A DNA stretch of 64,000 nucleotides from Lycium barbarum (Eukaryota; Streptophyta; Magnoliopsida; Solanales; Solanaceae): assembly GCF_019175385.1 (NCBI RefSeq), contig NC_083345.1, positions 43,174,098 to 43,238,097 of the forward strand. Reading direction: 5' to 3'. A program made the translations under genes and the position numbers. The notes beneath the pieces were generated by a model. The model worked only from the letters and a program-made list of their open reading frames with translations, did not search any database and had not been told where the DNA came from. This document shows positions 11,426 through 22,891 of this stretch, piece by piece (position 1 is the first letter of the stretch; each line of letters begins with the position of its first letter).

Positions 11426-12072
11426 CCCATAGATTTTAAAGGTCTTGCATGCAAGATATTAGCCGATCCGCAATTAGAACACTGATTCGAGTCCAAAACC
11501 CAAGAAAAAATTTGAAATTTTTTAGGTTTTTACACTGGGGACGATGAGTCCACTACCACGGGGGTCGTTCCCACGGGCGCGATTCTGTCATGGTGTGCTG
11601 GCGTGAAAAAAAGGGGAAAGGGGATATCACGCGGGCCCGAGGGTTCGCTCGCCAAAGTGAGTGAGCTCCCGCATCTGCGGAGACGTTTCCTATACTGCGG
11701 CCTCGTTGTGGTGGTGCTACTACCGCTGTAGCGAAGGCTGCTTAAAATTGGCAAAATATAGTAGCCTTGCATCGTTGCATACTGGGTCACTTTTGCTGGG
11801 TTCATTGGCTTGTAAAACACCTTGATTATTTAATGGACTTGGCTCAATTATCGAAACTAACTTTATCTCTCATTGTAGGTATAAAAATTCAAGAATCATG
11901 GCCTAAAATGAAGGAGGAGATGTAGCCCCAATTCAAAACGAAAAAGGATAGAACTATGTGTGTTTCCCGACTCCACGATGCCATCAATGTTTCTTGGAAT
12001 ACATGAGCAAGGTGTTGTTATTGGAGCGGGGCTTCAATATGAACAAGCTGGAGCGACATGCTCCGAAGTTCT
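11426..12072. repeat. Unassigned repeat DNA; module shared with 43115-43510
   Basis: No gene. About 11430-11790 matches about 43115-43510 in the same orientation, with divergence: a GCATGC region, GAGTCCAAAAC, TTTTTCACTGGGGA-type sequence, then a GC-rich stretch ending TAGCGAAGGCT. The remainder, to 12072, shows nothing I recognise. Confidence 0.6.
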
Positions 12073-13104
12073 TGTAACGACCCGTTTTGTCATTTAGGCA
12101 TTTTACCCTTTTTACCCCTGTTGACCCTTTCCCCAGCGTCGCTGGAGTGTTTTTGACTTGTGGGGGTGGGTGGAACGGTCCCCAAGGTGGTCGGATGAGT
12201 CTTGGTTGATTTTGAGGAATTCAGAAGTTTTTAAGTTGAATAAGTGAACTATGGTTGACCAAAAGTAGACTTTTGGGTAAACATGTCTATAATCAAATTC
12301 TGACAGTTCCATTAGTTCCGAAGTGTGATTTATGACTTAGTGGGGTCATTGGTTTGGTTCCCGAAGGGTTCCGGTGTGATTTGTGTCATTGGTTGAAAGA
12401 CTAGTTAAGTTAAAGAATTGGAGTTGACCACGGTCAACATCGGGACAAGATGACCCCGTGTCGATGTTTTGAAATTTCTAACAAGTTTGTATGATTCTTT
12501 TGGACTTGTTCACAGGTTTTGGTTTGAATCCGATGAGTTTTGGATGAGTTTGGATTGTATGGTGCTTGTTTTTAGTTTCGACATCGATTTGAGATAAAAG
12601 GGTGCCATATTGAGGAAACAACCTTCATTTTGTGTTTTGATTATACCATTAGATCCATATCGTAATTTTGGAACTATTGCAACAAGAATCGTTGCATTTT
12701 GTCGTCGTATGAGTGAGATATGGCCATTTTACTTCAACATGTTGTTACTAGTTTCTGGTGCAAACTTTTGTTCATCACGAATGTGAAGAGGTTCCGTGAA
12801 TGCAAAGAAGGAATTTTGGGTTGACTGGTCAAAGTGAAAAATTGCTCTTTGCGAAGGCGATGAGTAAAACTCACCTGGACAGTGTTTTAAATGGACAAAT
12901 CGAACATTTTTGGTATTTTAATCATATTTTGAGTTTTAGAGCTCCGTTTGAGGTGATTTTCACGGCGTTGTTCTCTTCTCCATGAGAGAGTTAGTATCTA
13001 ACCTTTATTTTGGTGTTTTCCCGTGTTTATTTTCGTTGGTTATTGTTTATATCCGTGTTTAGATTGTAGAAATTGGGGTTTTGAACCCAAAAGTTGAAAA
13101 ATGG

Positions 13105-13606
13105 TAAATCGTGGTTTTGATGGAGCTTCTAAGGGAATCCAGGACTTAGTGCTTATGCATTTTGCATCAGCGATGATAGAGGGGATCTTGTGTATGCACA
13201 GGCCAAGAAACTAGGCACAGCTACCAACATGGAAGCTGAGACAGCAGCAATACAGGAGGCTATTAATTATTGTTACTCTAACAATTTGCAGCATATTCAG
13301 GTTGAAGCTGATTCACTAGCATTGAAGAACATTATTCAAGATGTATGGAAAATACCTTGGCAGCTAGTGGAGAGGGTAGAGGTGATGCAGCACAAAATGA
13401 GGCACCTGAACATAAACATCGAGCATCTTTTCAGAGAAGGCAATCAATTAGCAGATTTCTTGGCAAACATTGCTCTTCAACATGATGAGTTGCTGGAGTT
13501 TCATAGCTTTCAGGAGCTACCAACCATGGGAAGGAAGATTAAAAACATGGACAAGTCACAAATTCCATCATTGAGGATCAAAACAAGGAAGATTCAGCAT
13601 GCTTAG
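13105..13606 (+). pseudogene. RNase H domain of a LINE (C-terminal remnant)
   Basis: The clear frame is 13190-13606 (138 codons). It shows the plant RNase H (RVT_3-type) signature: EAETAAIQEAINYC, QVEADSLALKNII and GNQLADFLANIAL, matching the catalytic Glu, Asp and late Asp positions. Upstream, a GFDGASKG start is readable at about 13112-13135, but a one-base loss in the AAGGG run puts it out of frame with the rest. The endonuclease and reverse transcriptase that should precede it are absent. A non-functional fragment; assignment to LINE rather than a host RNase H relies on the poly(A) tail and the lack of introns. Confidence 0.78.
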
Positions 13607-13783
13607 AAGGATATATAGCTGTAGGAGTTATTTTCATTATCATAGTGTAAAACCATCTTCTGTGAGTTACTCATCATGATGGTTCAAGTTTTATTCTCTA
13701 TTATTTTTTATGTAGAAGACTCTTTTGATTAATGAAAAACCATAAGGCATGCCTTCTGGAAATTTAAACTAAAAAAAAAAAAA
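13105..13783 (+). mobile_element. 5'-truncated LINE (L1-type) insertion
   Basis: A fragment unlike the surrounding LTR: the end of an RNase H coding region, a short 3' untranslated region, and a 13-A tail at 13771-13783. A coding remnant plus poly(A), with strong 5' truncation, is typical of plant L1-type LINEs. A flanking duplication is unclear; AGTTGAAAAATGG before it and GTCAAGATGATGG after it are only a weak candidate pair. The left boundary is uncertain by about 10 bp. Confidence 0.78.
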
Positions 13784-15585
13784 GGTCAAGATGATGGATT
13801 TTTTATTGGGTTTTTTGGATCTAGACTAATTAAGCTATGGCTAAACTAATTTTGAAATAAAATTTCCATTTTGCCCTGCGGGCTCGGGATTACCTTTTTA
13901 GGGTTCGTTTTGGATTTCGAATTACAGTATAGGAATATGGGTATCGTTGGACTCTCCTATACTAGAAAAGTACTATTTTGACGATATTGAACCCGAGCTT
14001 TCAATGAAATTACGGTTTTGCCCATGTGGCTCGGGTTTGGCTATTTTGGCTCCATTTTTGGGGTTTGGGTAAAACTATGGCATTATGAGGATCCTTAGAT
14101 TCGTATTCTAACATAGAATTCGTACTTGATAGATGCTAATCATTCCGAGGCTCTCTGAAGAAAAAAAGGCAAGGCTCAAGTGAATTATTTCATGGCACCT
14201 GTTCGGCATCGAGGCAGGTTATGGCTTATTTTAGTTGGACTTTGATTAGTGAAATGCATATGTAGGAGAATTGATGGGAGAAATCATGATTATTTCTTCG
14301 GACACGAAGTTGGGTTGGATATACTCTTAGGTTGGTATTGACTTCTGATTATGTGGGCTTGTCACCGTTACTTTATGTATTGAACCATGAGGTGTAATTG
14401 TTGTGTTTTGGAAGGAAAGGTTGATATAGACTCTTTATGTTGATTGAGATGGTTTGTATGATTCATTCCATAGTTGAGCTGATTTATATAAGTCTTGATA
14501 TGGCTTAGAGTGTTGTGACTTCCATAGTATATTCATTGGCATTGATTGCATTGATTTAGCATTTTTGCATTCATTCACTCATTCATGATGGAAGTGGTTC
14601 GAAATGATCGATGAAAGACTTGTGGAAACTATGAAAGAAGATTGGCACTTTTGAGAAATTATGATATGACTCTGAGGTTTGTTCCAGAGCGGACAGTATG
14701 TGTATCCATGATCAGAGGTCTGTTTTGGAACGGAAGGTATATCGGCTCGTGATCTGAGGTCTATTCCTGAGCGAGTTGTACATGGACGCCATTGTTCCCC
14801 CGCGGGTCATGACTATTGTGCGAATAATGCCTTTAGCATGTGTGTACAGGTTACCTGCATTGGCCGCTGCATCTTATTCCATCACATACGTTCATTGTAT
14901 TGCATATGTTATTATCTATTGATTTAGTTGTGATGGTATTGTGTTAGTTCGGAAGTTATTGTGACTTGAAAAAACTAGGGGGTTTAGAAGCTTCACCTTA
15001 GGCTATGATTCGATTGGTGATATTCTGTAACTTGAGTGATTATTATATGTCTATATGCTTATCTTGTTGATTTAATGCTTATATGCTTGAACTAATCTTA
15101 GTCAACCTATGATGCTTACCCAATACCTGTTGTTTGTATTGATGCTAACCTGCTACACTCCTTTTGGGCGTGTAGGGTTTGAGACAGGATCCATGCCAGG
15201 CCCTCGTAGGTGGTCCCCGAGGCAGTTCCATTAGAGACTTAGCATAAGGCACTGCCAGATCTGCAGCCCGAGTTTCCATTCCTCATTGTATCTGCCTTTT
15301 ACTTTCCGGACAGTATTTCTTATCATGTTATGAGTCTTGTATGGCAATATTCAGACATTTGTAGTTATTGATTTAGACTTGTGTATTGACTAGTAGCTCG
15401 TGTACTGATATAGACCAGATCCTTAGGGTGTAACTTGTATTTCAACACTCATTAACTATCTATGATATTGAGATTGTGTTTTATCCACATGTGATAACTA
15501 AAAATGGTTAAATAAAGGGAAGGGTTCGCCTACCAGGTAGGATGGAGTAGGTGCCCGCACGATTCGTAATTTGGGTCGTGACAGT

Positions 15586-15597
15586 TGGTATCAGATC
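15586..15597 (+). promoter_or_regulatory. Primer binding site of copy C
   Basis: TGGTATCAGATC, complementary to the 3' end of initiator Met-tRNA with a mismatch near its end, two bases after the LTR. Confidence 0.8.
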
Positions 15598-15932
15598 CCT
15601 AGGTTACCCGGTCTATAAGTACAAAAGCATATTTAGTAGAGTTTGGCGGATCGGTAAGATGAGCTCCGTACCTATCTGCGAGAGGCTATAGGAAATTTAC
15701 GAAACTTTCAATTCTTTCATTCCTTCGTGCTAGTTCATTCAAATTGGTACCTAGTGGATTCCAATTAGTAGCTGAATTTTCTGTCTAATTACCCATGGAA
15801 GGTGGGAACTCGTCCTTAAATTCTAATGCAAATGGTTTGTTTTTGAAGTGTTATGGTATGGTACTAGATGTGTAATCCTTATTTGGACGTGACCAAGTTC
15901 AGTTTCTAGCTATAGCTTGAGGTTTCAGCTGT

Positions 15933-15937
15933 GTAGA
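15933..15937. repeat. Target site duplication of array D (left)
   Basis: GTAGA before the LTR at 15938 and GTAGG at 33569-33573 after the last LTR; four of five bases agree. The flanks join the C internal sequence in the same order as in copy B. Confidence 0.7.
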
Positions 15938-16150
15938 TGTTACACCTCGGAACTTTGGGTTGCTGAGCGGTGAAGGGACTAACGTAAGTTAAGGTGAACA
16001 TGATGTCCCTACAAGTAAGAAGGGATACTTCATAATTCTAATTAAGACTCCAAAGAAGTTAGAGGCAAAAGAGAAAAGTTTGTCAAATGAAACTCCAACG
16101 CAGTTCTGCAAAAAGGGGGTTTGACGGCCGTTCTTTGTACCGTCGGACGA

Positions 16151-16330
16151 GTCGACGCTTCGTTGATTGTGCCTTAGAATTGAGCTAGAGCGAAGACCAT
16201 TCGACGAACAGGTCGACGCTCCGTCGATCAATTTCACTTACCGTTCTTCTCACCGTAGAATGAAAGGAAACGACAGATTGCTCACTGGAAATTTAACGAC
16301 TTCGACGGCCAGATCGACGCTTCGTCGATC
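16151..16330. repeat. Three palindromic words in LTR D1 leader
   Basis: Copies at 16151-16168, 16211-16229 and 16312-16330. The last, GATCGACGCTTCGTCGATC, is a perfect 8-bp inverted repeat around CTT. The same three copies stand at equivalent places in D2 and D3. Confidence 0.85.
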
Positions 16331-18092
16331 GCACCGTACATCTCGGACGGGACTGATTTCATGATTTAATACAAGGACCCTCCCTCATTTTTATTTCCTT
16401 TAATTTTCATTCTCCACAAACCAAAGAAACCTCTAGAACTTTCTCCATTATTCATCCACAAGAATACAAGGGAAAACCATGGTCCACTACACCAAATCCA
16501 TGAAATCAAGTGTATGAAACTGATTAAAAGTTCACCTAAGCCAAGAAAACTCAAGAGACGTGAGTTAGGGTTTTGGTGCAAGAAGAGGAGATCCACTTGA
16601 GTGTTGTTCATCCATCATCTAAGGTGCGTTTTATGACCATTTTATATGGTTTGAGTGGTTAAAAGTTGAAACACTTGGATTGTGGAAAGACATAGAAATT
16701 GGGTGATGAATGTGTGAATAGTGTCATTGTTGAATAGTGATTGGGATGAATCATGAATGTTGGTATGCTGTGATTGTGAATATTTTATAAGTGACATTTA
16801 GACCATGGAATAAGTATTTTATATGAGAAAAACGCGATAACGAGTTATAACCATAATTGTGGAGAAATCAAAGAGAAATGGTGAATTGTGGTAAGTGTAG
16901 ATAAATGATGATTGTTGTTGCTATATTATGAATGTTGTTATTAACGTTTGTGAGTTGATATAGAATGTGAGAAAAGTAGTATAAACAAAGGAAGTGCTGC
17001 CCAATTTTCTCTAGAAATGATAAAATGTTCTTATAGCCGAGTAACTAATGTTAATGCGATTCCTCTTGAAGGTAGAAACGTGGGCACTAAAGGAAACCAA
17101 GCGAACGATAGCATAGTTAAGCGCAAAAGGTATGTGAGGCTAGTCCTTTCTTCCCATGGCATGAATCCTGTAGCATGATTTTCCTCCTTCTTCATGAATC
17201 TTTTAAATTCCGGAAAACTATGAGCCTATGATCATAAATAGCTACACAAAGTAAGAGTTAAAGTATAGAAACTCTAGATGTTCATGATATGATGTTCCTA
17301 AAACGTTAATGATGTCATTTATCGCTTACACTCACCTCATATACTATACCCTTCAAGGTGAGGCAGAATGTTAATGATTGCTCCATAATGAAATCGGGGA
17401 ATCACGACCTTACGTCACCCCGATAAAGTATAGTTGTCCTTGAGTCTTTATGCATGCACTATGAGTAGTATATTATGATGATGATATAACACCGCGCCTA
17501 TATGGCCGGGCAGTCACCGCTAAGGCGGGCAGCTATACACCATGGGCAGATGGCATGGGCAGACACCACTAGTGGGCGGCATGAGATGGTACCCCGGACG
17601 CGGGAGGCCTGGACGCAGGCTAATATTATTGATTATCACACCGTACCTATATGGTCGGGCAGCTTATATATATTTACGCCTACATGAGATGATGATGATT
17701 ATGAAAGTAAGCCAGTATGCATTATTTCTCTTATGATTCACAGTCAGATACAAATTGCTCCTCATTTGATCCCTCCTAGTTCATTGATATCTATTTATTG
17801 TTTATGCCTTACATACTTAGTACAATTTTCATACTGACGTCCGTTTTCTTTGGACGTTGTGTTCATGCCCACAGGTAGATAGGGAGGTGATCTTGATCCA
17901 GATTCGTAGGAGCTGTTAGCTGATTTGAAGAAGCACTCCATTTTTCGGAGGAGCCATTGATTACTCTTTTGGTATTTATGTACATGTATATTTTGGGCAC
18001 GACGGGGTCTTGTCCCATCCATATGTTTAGCACTCCAGTAGAGGCTCGTAGATACGCAGTGTGGGTGGTATGGTCTCACGAGGTTGCTACTT

Positions 18093-18094
<2 letters not shown>

Positions 18095-18143
<49 letters not shown>
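18095..18143. repeat. (TA)n microsatellite in LTR D1
   Basis: A pure TA run of about 24 repeats. The equivalent place in D2 (about 25737-25870) is a broken TA/TTTTATAT mixture, and in D3 (33302-33384) about 41 repeats. Confidence 0.9.
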
Positions 18144-18147
<4 letters not shown>

Positions 18148-18332
18148 TTAATGACCAAAAGGCTTGTGCATATAAAAGTATTTATGTTTCCGAATGAAAG
18201 ATGATTTTCTTATAATTTGAGTATGATTTGGATAAAAGAACGTCTAATGAGCATGATAAGTAGTAGAACGAGGGGTGCTCAATGGTTAGCCCCGGGTACC
18301 CGTCACGGACCCTAGTTGGGTCGTGACAAAAG

Positions 18333-18344
18333 TGGTATCAGAGC
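18333..18344 (+). promoter_or_regulatory. Primer binding site, D unit 1
   Basis: TGGTATCAGAGC, four bases after the LTR; a perfect match to the initiator Met-tRNA 3' end as used by chromoviruses. Confidence 0.9.
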
Positions 18345-18534
18345 AGTTCTGTCCTAGGGAGTGTCTACGAGCCGTGTCTAGTAGAGTCTTATTTATGGTT
18401 TGTTGCGCGCCACATCAATAAATAAGAGGCTACAGGGCATTTAGGAAAAATGACCATCTTTCTTCTTATGAGATCGTGCGATAGAGCCGTGTATAAGATT
18501 CTATCCTCCATAATAGTGGGTTGTGATTTCAGAA

Positions 18535-19674
18535 ATGCTGCCAAAGGAAAAAGCTACAGCCGCCCAGAAGGGCAAGACTACGACAAACAGGCGAGTAGTA
18601 AGAGAGCCGCCAACGGATGTAGAAGGGGGCAAGTCACATAATGAGACCCTATCTAATACTTCCTCCACCCCGCCCAATGTAGAGGAACCAGGAGGAGTTT
18701 CAGCTCCAGTTCCACCCCCAGTTGCTTTGGGTCAACAAGTGACCGAGGCCATCTACTTATTAACACAGTTGGTTGCCGCCCAGGTACACCGGCAAAATGC
18801 AGGCCCAAGTGATCGGTTAGCTAGTACCCGAGCCCGTGATTTTATGAGTTTGAATCCTCCGGAGTTTTTCGGGTCAAAGCCGAATGAAGACCTGCAGGGT
18901 TTTATTGATGAGATGTTGAGAACATTGAGAATTATTCATGCCTCCGAGACTGAATCCCTGGAGTTGGCATCCTATAGACTCCGAGATGTGGCGGTATTGT
19001 GGTATAATAATTGGATAGCATCGAGAAAAGAGAATGTGCTTCCTCCCGTTTGGCAAGAATTCGTCGATGCCTTCATTCGCCAATATTTGCCACCCGAGGT
19101 CCGCCGAGCTAGAGCGGATAGATTTCTAAATTTGAAGCAAGGAAATATGAGTGCCCGGGAGTATATCCTGCAATTTAATTCCTTGGCTAGGTATGCCCCG
19201 ACTATGATGGCCGATATGGGAGATAGGGTGCACAGGTTTGTGAGTGGCTTGGGGCCACATTTGTTCAAGGATTGCTTAACGGCCTCATTGCAAGAAGGGA
19301 TGGATATTTTCCGAATACAAGCTCATGCCCAGAATTTAGAGGGACGACAGCCACAACCAAGAGGTGATCGTGATGTTGATAGAAGGCAAAGCAAGAGAGC
19401 CAGATCTATGGGGGCAGGCAGTGATTATAGAGGGGGATCGAGGCAGACTTATTCCCAACATTCAGGCCAGTCGGTGACTAGTGCACCTACTCGATTCACG
19501 GGTAGGAGATTTGATCGCTCCTTTCGTTCAGGACCGGATCAGAGTTTGAGGACCTCGGATTCTCAGTTCACGGAAGATTATAGTCAAAGGATACCCCTAG
19601 TGCCACGGTGCAACCAATGCGGTAGACTACATTCTGGACAATGTTGCCAAGGTTCGGATGCTTGCTATGCCTGA
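18535..19674 (+). pseudogene. gag, D unit 1 (stop in the zinc knuckle)
   Basis: 379 codons from ATG 18535; GTG 18523 is upstream in frame, but ATG is the natural start. The Gag core (LNPPEFFGSKP, LRDVAVLWYNNW, FVDAFIRQYLPP, GNMSAREYILQFNSLARYAP, FVSGLGPHL) lies at about residues 100-260. A basic, Gly/Arg/Ser/Gln-rich linker follows, then CNQCGRLHSGQC. The final CCHC zinc knuckle would begin at CYA, but its second Cys codon is TGA (19672-19674), so Gag ends inside the knuckle; GQVGHMMRDC follows in frame. Unit 2 has the same TGA. Gag would form the particle and package RNA; this copy is probably inactive. Confidence 0.9.
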
Positions 19675-20802
19675 GGCCAAGTTGGGCACATGATGCGAGA
19701 TTGCCCATCGACGAGCGGTAGAGTTGGCATTTAGCCCACAGGATCAGCAGTTGGCTCCTCTTCAGTGCGCCCGGTAGGGCAGACTCCTCAGATTCCAGCG
19801 GGCCGAGGTAGAGGCCGAGGGGGATCATCTACTTCAGAAGACACTCATCCCTGTATATATGCTTTAGCCGGACGACAGGATCTTGAGTCCTCCCTAGATG
19901 TGGTTACAGGTACATTATGCATATTTTCCTATGATGTATATGCCTTGATAGATCCGGGTTCTACTTTTTCCTATATTACCCCATATGTTGCTGGTCATAT
20001 TGGGGTGAAACTTAAGCCAATCAAACCTTTTTAGGTATCCACTCCGGTTGGTGATCCCGTGATAGCTAGGCAAGTGTATAAAAATTGTGTGATAGTGATA
20101 TGTGATCGCCAAACTAAAGCTGATTTAGATGAGCTTGAAATGTCAGAATTCGATGTGATCATGGGTATGGATTGGTTGACCTCATGCTATGCTAATATTG
20201 ATTGTCTGATGAAAGTAGTTCAATTTCAATTTCCGGGAGAGCCCGTGCTTGAATGGAAGGGTAATACAACGTCTCCAAGAGGTAGGTTTATTTCCTACCT
20301 CAAGGCAAGAAAGATGATAGCCAAAGGCTACATTTATCATCTAGTCCGAGTTCATGATACCGAAGCAAAGTCGCCAACTTTCCAATCTGTTCAGGTAGTA
20401 AATGAATTTCCGGATGTATTTCCAGATGAACTTCCAGGCCTTCCTCCAGAAAGAGAAATTGACTTCGCCATTGATGTGTTGCCGGACACCAAGCCTATCT
20501 ATATTTCTCCTTATCGAATGGCTCCGGCAGAATTGAGAGACCTAAAGGCGCAATTAAAAGATTTGCTTGAAAAGGGATTTATTAGACCCAGTTCATCGCC
20601 GTGGGGAGCACCAGTCTTGTTCGTGAGAAAGAAATATGGTTCCCAACGAATGTGCATCGATTATAGGCAATTGAACAAGGTGACGCTAAAGAACAAATAT
20701 CCTCTCCCAAGAATTGATGATTTATTTGATCAGCTGCAGGGTGCCAAGTTGTTTTCTAAAGTAGACCTGAGGTCGGGCTATCATCATGTGAGGGTTAAAT
20801 AA
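19675..20802 (+). pseudogene. Protease and N-terminal reverse transcriptase, D unit 1
   Basis: It continues the gag-pol polyprotein after the zinc-knuckle TGA. The retropepsin-type active site reads ALIDPGSTFSYI (codons at about 19942-19977). A TAG at about 20032 (GVKLKPIKPF then stop) breaks the protease. From 20059 on come the RT fingers and palm: [43 protein letters not shown] and [12 protein letters not shown] with the first catalytic Asp. It ends at TAA 20800-20802, where GAA is expected; unit 2 has the same TAA. Dead copy. Confidence 0.85.
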
Positions 20803-21913
20803 GAATATATTCCTAAAACAACCTTCAGAACGAGATATGGCCATTATGAGTTACGGGTGATGTCGTTTTGGTTGGCTAATGCTCCGGCAGTGTTCATGAA
20901 TTTGATGAACAATGTATTCGCTCTTGGACTTATTTGTGATAGTATTCATTGATGATATTCTGGTGTATTCACGCCCAGAATCAGAACATGCCGTTCATTT
21001 ACGTATTGTTCTTGGAATTCTTCGAGCCCGAGAATTGTATGCGAAATTTTCAAAGTGCGAGTTTTGGTTGAATTCCGTAACATTTCTGGGCCATGTTATT
21101 TTAGATGACGGTATTCGAGTTGATACTCAGAAAATTAAAGCTGTGAAGGCTTGGCCACGGCCTACGACACCTACAGAAGTTCGTAGTTTTCTGGGATTGG
21201 CAGGTTATTATAGAAGATTCGTAGAGGGCTTCTCATCTATTTCCGCCCCATTGATGAAACTAACCTAGAAGTCAGCCAAATTTCAATGGAATGATACTTG
21301 TGAACGCAGCTTCCAAGAGTTGAAGGACAGATTAACCTCAACTCCAGTCTTAACACTTCCAGAAGGGTCCGATGGTTACGTAGTATACTCTGATTCTTAC
21401 GGTGTTGGATTAGGATGCGTTTTAATGCAACACGGTAGAGTCATTGCATATGCTTCGAGCCAGCTGCGGAAACATGAAAAGAACTATCCAACCCATGACC
21501 TCGAATTAGCTGCAGTCGTTCATGCACTAAAAATGTGGAGACATTACTTGTATGGGGTGCAGGTCGATATTTATACAGATCACAAGAGTCTCCAATACAT
21601 TTTCAAACAGAAAGAGTTAAATCTGCAGCAGAGGCGGTGGTTAGAATTATTGAAAGATTATGATGTGAGTATTTTATACCACCCCGGAAAAGCAAATGTA
21701 GTAGCCGATGCGCTTAGCCGCCGATCAATGGGTAGTCTATGCGAAGTTCCTACGAAAAGGAAAGAAATGATTCATGAGCTTTACCAGCTAGCTAATCTTA
21801 GAGTACGTGTAATTGATTCAGGTAGTGCAGGGATTGGTATTAATGATCCCACGGTTTCGTCTCTGAATGTGGAAGTGAAAGAGCGTCAGTATGAAGATCC
21901 TCAGTTGAGCTAG
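20803..21913 (+). pseudogene. C-terminal RT and RNase H, D unit 1
   Basis: After the TAA, a frameshift near 20925 (shared with unit 2) precedes the second RT motif [11 protein letters not shown] at about 20939-20972. RT continues through [17 protein letters not shown] and [14 protein letters not shown] private TAG at 21266-21268 replaces a CAG. RNase H follows with all four acidic positions kept (YSDSYG, HDLELAA, IYTDHKS, VVADALS). The segment ends at TAG 21911-21913, again shared with unit 2. Non-functional. Confidence 0.85.
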
Positions 21914-22891
21914 TATAGAGACACACTTCATAAAAAAGAGAGATCTCCGTTTAAAACTTCGATGGATGAGATTCTTAGATACCAAGACAGGCTATGAGTT
22001 TCGAATGTTCCAGAATTGCGCCGACGAATTCTGGAAGAAGCCCATTACTCTCGGTATTCTATCCACCCAGGTGAAACAAAGATGTATCACGATCTCAAAT
22101 TGATATATTGGTGGGATGGCATGAAAAGAGACATAGCAGAATTGGTAGCTCAATGTCTAAATTGAAAGCAAGTAAAGATTTAACATCAAAAACCAGGAGG
22201 GTTATTGCATGCAATGGAAATTCCTACGTGGAAATGGGAAGTTATCAATATGGATTTTATTGTGGGGTTACCCCGTTCCCGAGGCAAGTATGATTATATA
22301 TGGGTAATTGTGGACGGATTAACAAAGGCATCTCATTTTCTTCCAGTCAGGACCACATACTCAGCAGAAGATTATGCGAGGTTATATCTCAAATAAATTG
22401 TGTGACTTCATGGTATTCCACTATCCATTATTACAGATAGGGGAGGGCAGTTTACAGCCAAATGCTGGAAGTCCTTTCAAGAAGGTCTAGGTACCCAGGT
22501 GAAGCTTAGCACGGCATTTCATCCACAGACCGATGGACAAGCCGAACGTACTATTCAAACTTTGGAAGATATGCTACGGGCATGTGTATTAGAATTTGGT
22601 GGTAGCTGGGATGATCACTTATCCCTTATTGAGTTTGCTTACAACAATAGCTACCATTCCAGTATCCAAATGACTCCGTATGAAGCCCTATATGGAAGGA
22701 AATGTAGGTCCCCAATTGGATGGTTTGCAATAGAAGAAGTACAGTTAATAGGCCCTGAATTGATTCAGCAAGCGGTAGAAAAAGTCAAAGTGATCCGGGA
22801 TCGATTGTTGACAGGCCAAAGTCGCCAAAATCTTATGCGGATAATCGCCGGCGAAACTTGGAATTTCAGGTTGATGATTGGGTGTTTTTGA
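21914..22891 (+). pseudogene. Integrase, D unit 1 (several stops)
   Basis: Readable in one frame to about 22830. It has the zinc region (HYSRYSIHPG; the first Cys of the CxxC pair is kept as QC while the second is a TGA near 22162), then a core with NMDF, ITDRG and QAERT supplying D, D and E. Stops: a TGA near 21995 (private), TGA 22162 and TAA 22180, and TAA 22394 plus TGA near 22403 (shared with unit 2). A private one-base loss in the AAAA run near 22830 shifts the frame before the C-terminal domain. Inactive. Confidence 0.85.

Larger units (their letters stand above)
12073..15583 (+). mobile_element. 5' LTR of LARD copy C, interrupted by a LINE
   Basis: It begins TGTAACGACCCGTTTTG and ends GGGTCGTGACA, followed by a Met-tRNA primer site. 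Subtracting the LINE leaves about 2.83 kb, the same length as the LTRs of B (2,761 and 2,803 bp) and F (2,827 bp). The 3' half has the common landmarks CCTATGATGCTTACCCA, CACTCCTTTTGGGCGTGTAG, TTCGCCTACC and GTGCCCGCACGA. Confidence 0.85.
15584..15937 (+). mobile_element. 5' internal region of LARD copy C, left part
   Basis: Non-coding. It parallels the B internal region from 48727 on: TAGGTTACCC, ATCTGCGAGAGGCTAT, AAACTCGTCC-like sequence and GGTATGGTACTAGATGTGT. It breaks at element D and resumes at 33574, where TCGTTTATTGTGG continues the B-like order. Confidence 0.8.
15938..18328 (+). mobile_element. LTR D1
   Basis: It begins TGTTACACCTCGG and ends GGGTCGTGACA. It contains the palindromic words at 16151-16330, a leader with AAG|GTGCGT at 16623/16624, the CCCGGACGCGGG word near 17593, and a (TA)n run at 18095-18143. 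A PBS follows at 18333. It differs from D2 and D3 at eleven or more sites in its first ~460 bp. Confidence 0.9.
16624..18532 (+). other. Candidate leader intron, D unit 1
   Basis: Hypothesis. A donor-like AAG|GTGCGT at 16623/16624 inside the LTR (GTGAGT in LTR D3) and an acceptor-like GTGATTTCAG ending at 18532, two bases before the gag ATG. Splicing would remove the LTR 3' part and the primer site and bring the gag start close to the cap. The unit 2 equivalent is 24286-26256, with a CTAAC branch-like sequence at 26234-26238. No transcript evidence is available. Confidence 0.35.

Noticed and set aside
13190..13606. Host RNase H gene
   Set aside because: A fragment with a frameshift at its start, no upstream exons, and a poly(A) tail right after a short 3' region, all inside an LTR.
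18333..18344. tRNA-like matches at TGGTATCAGAGC sites
   Set aside because: These are primer binding sites complementary to the tRNA 3' end; no cloverleaf sequence surrounds them.
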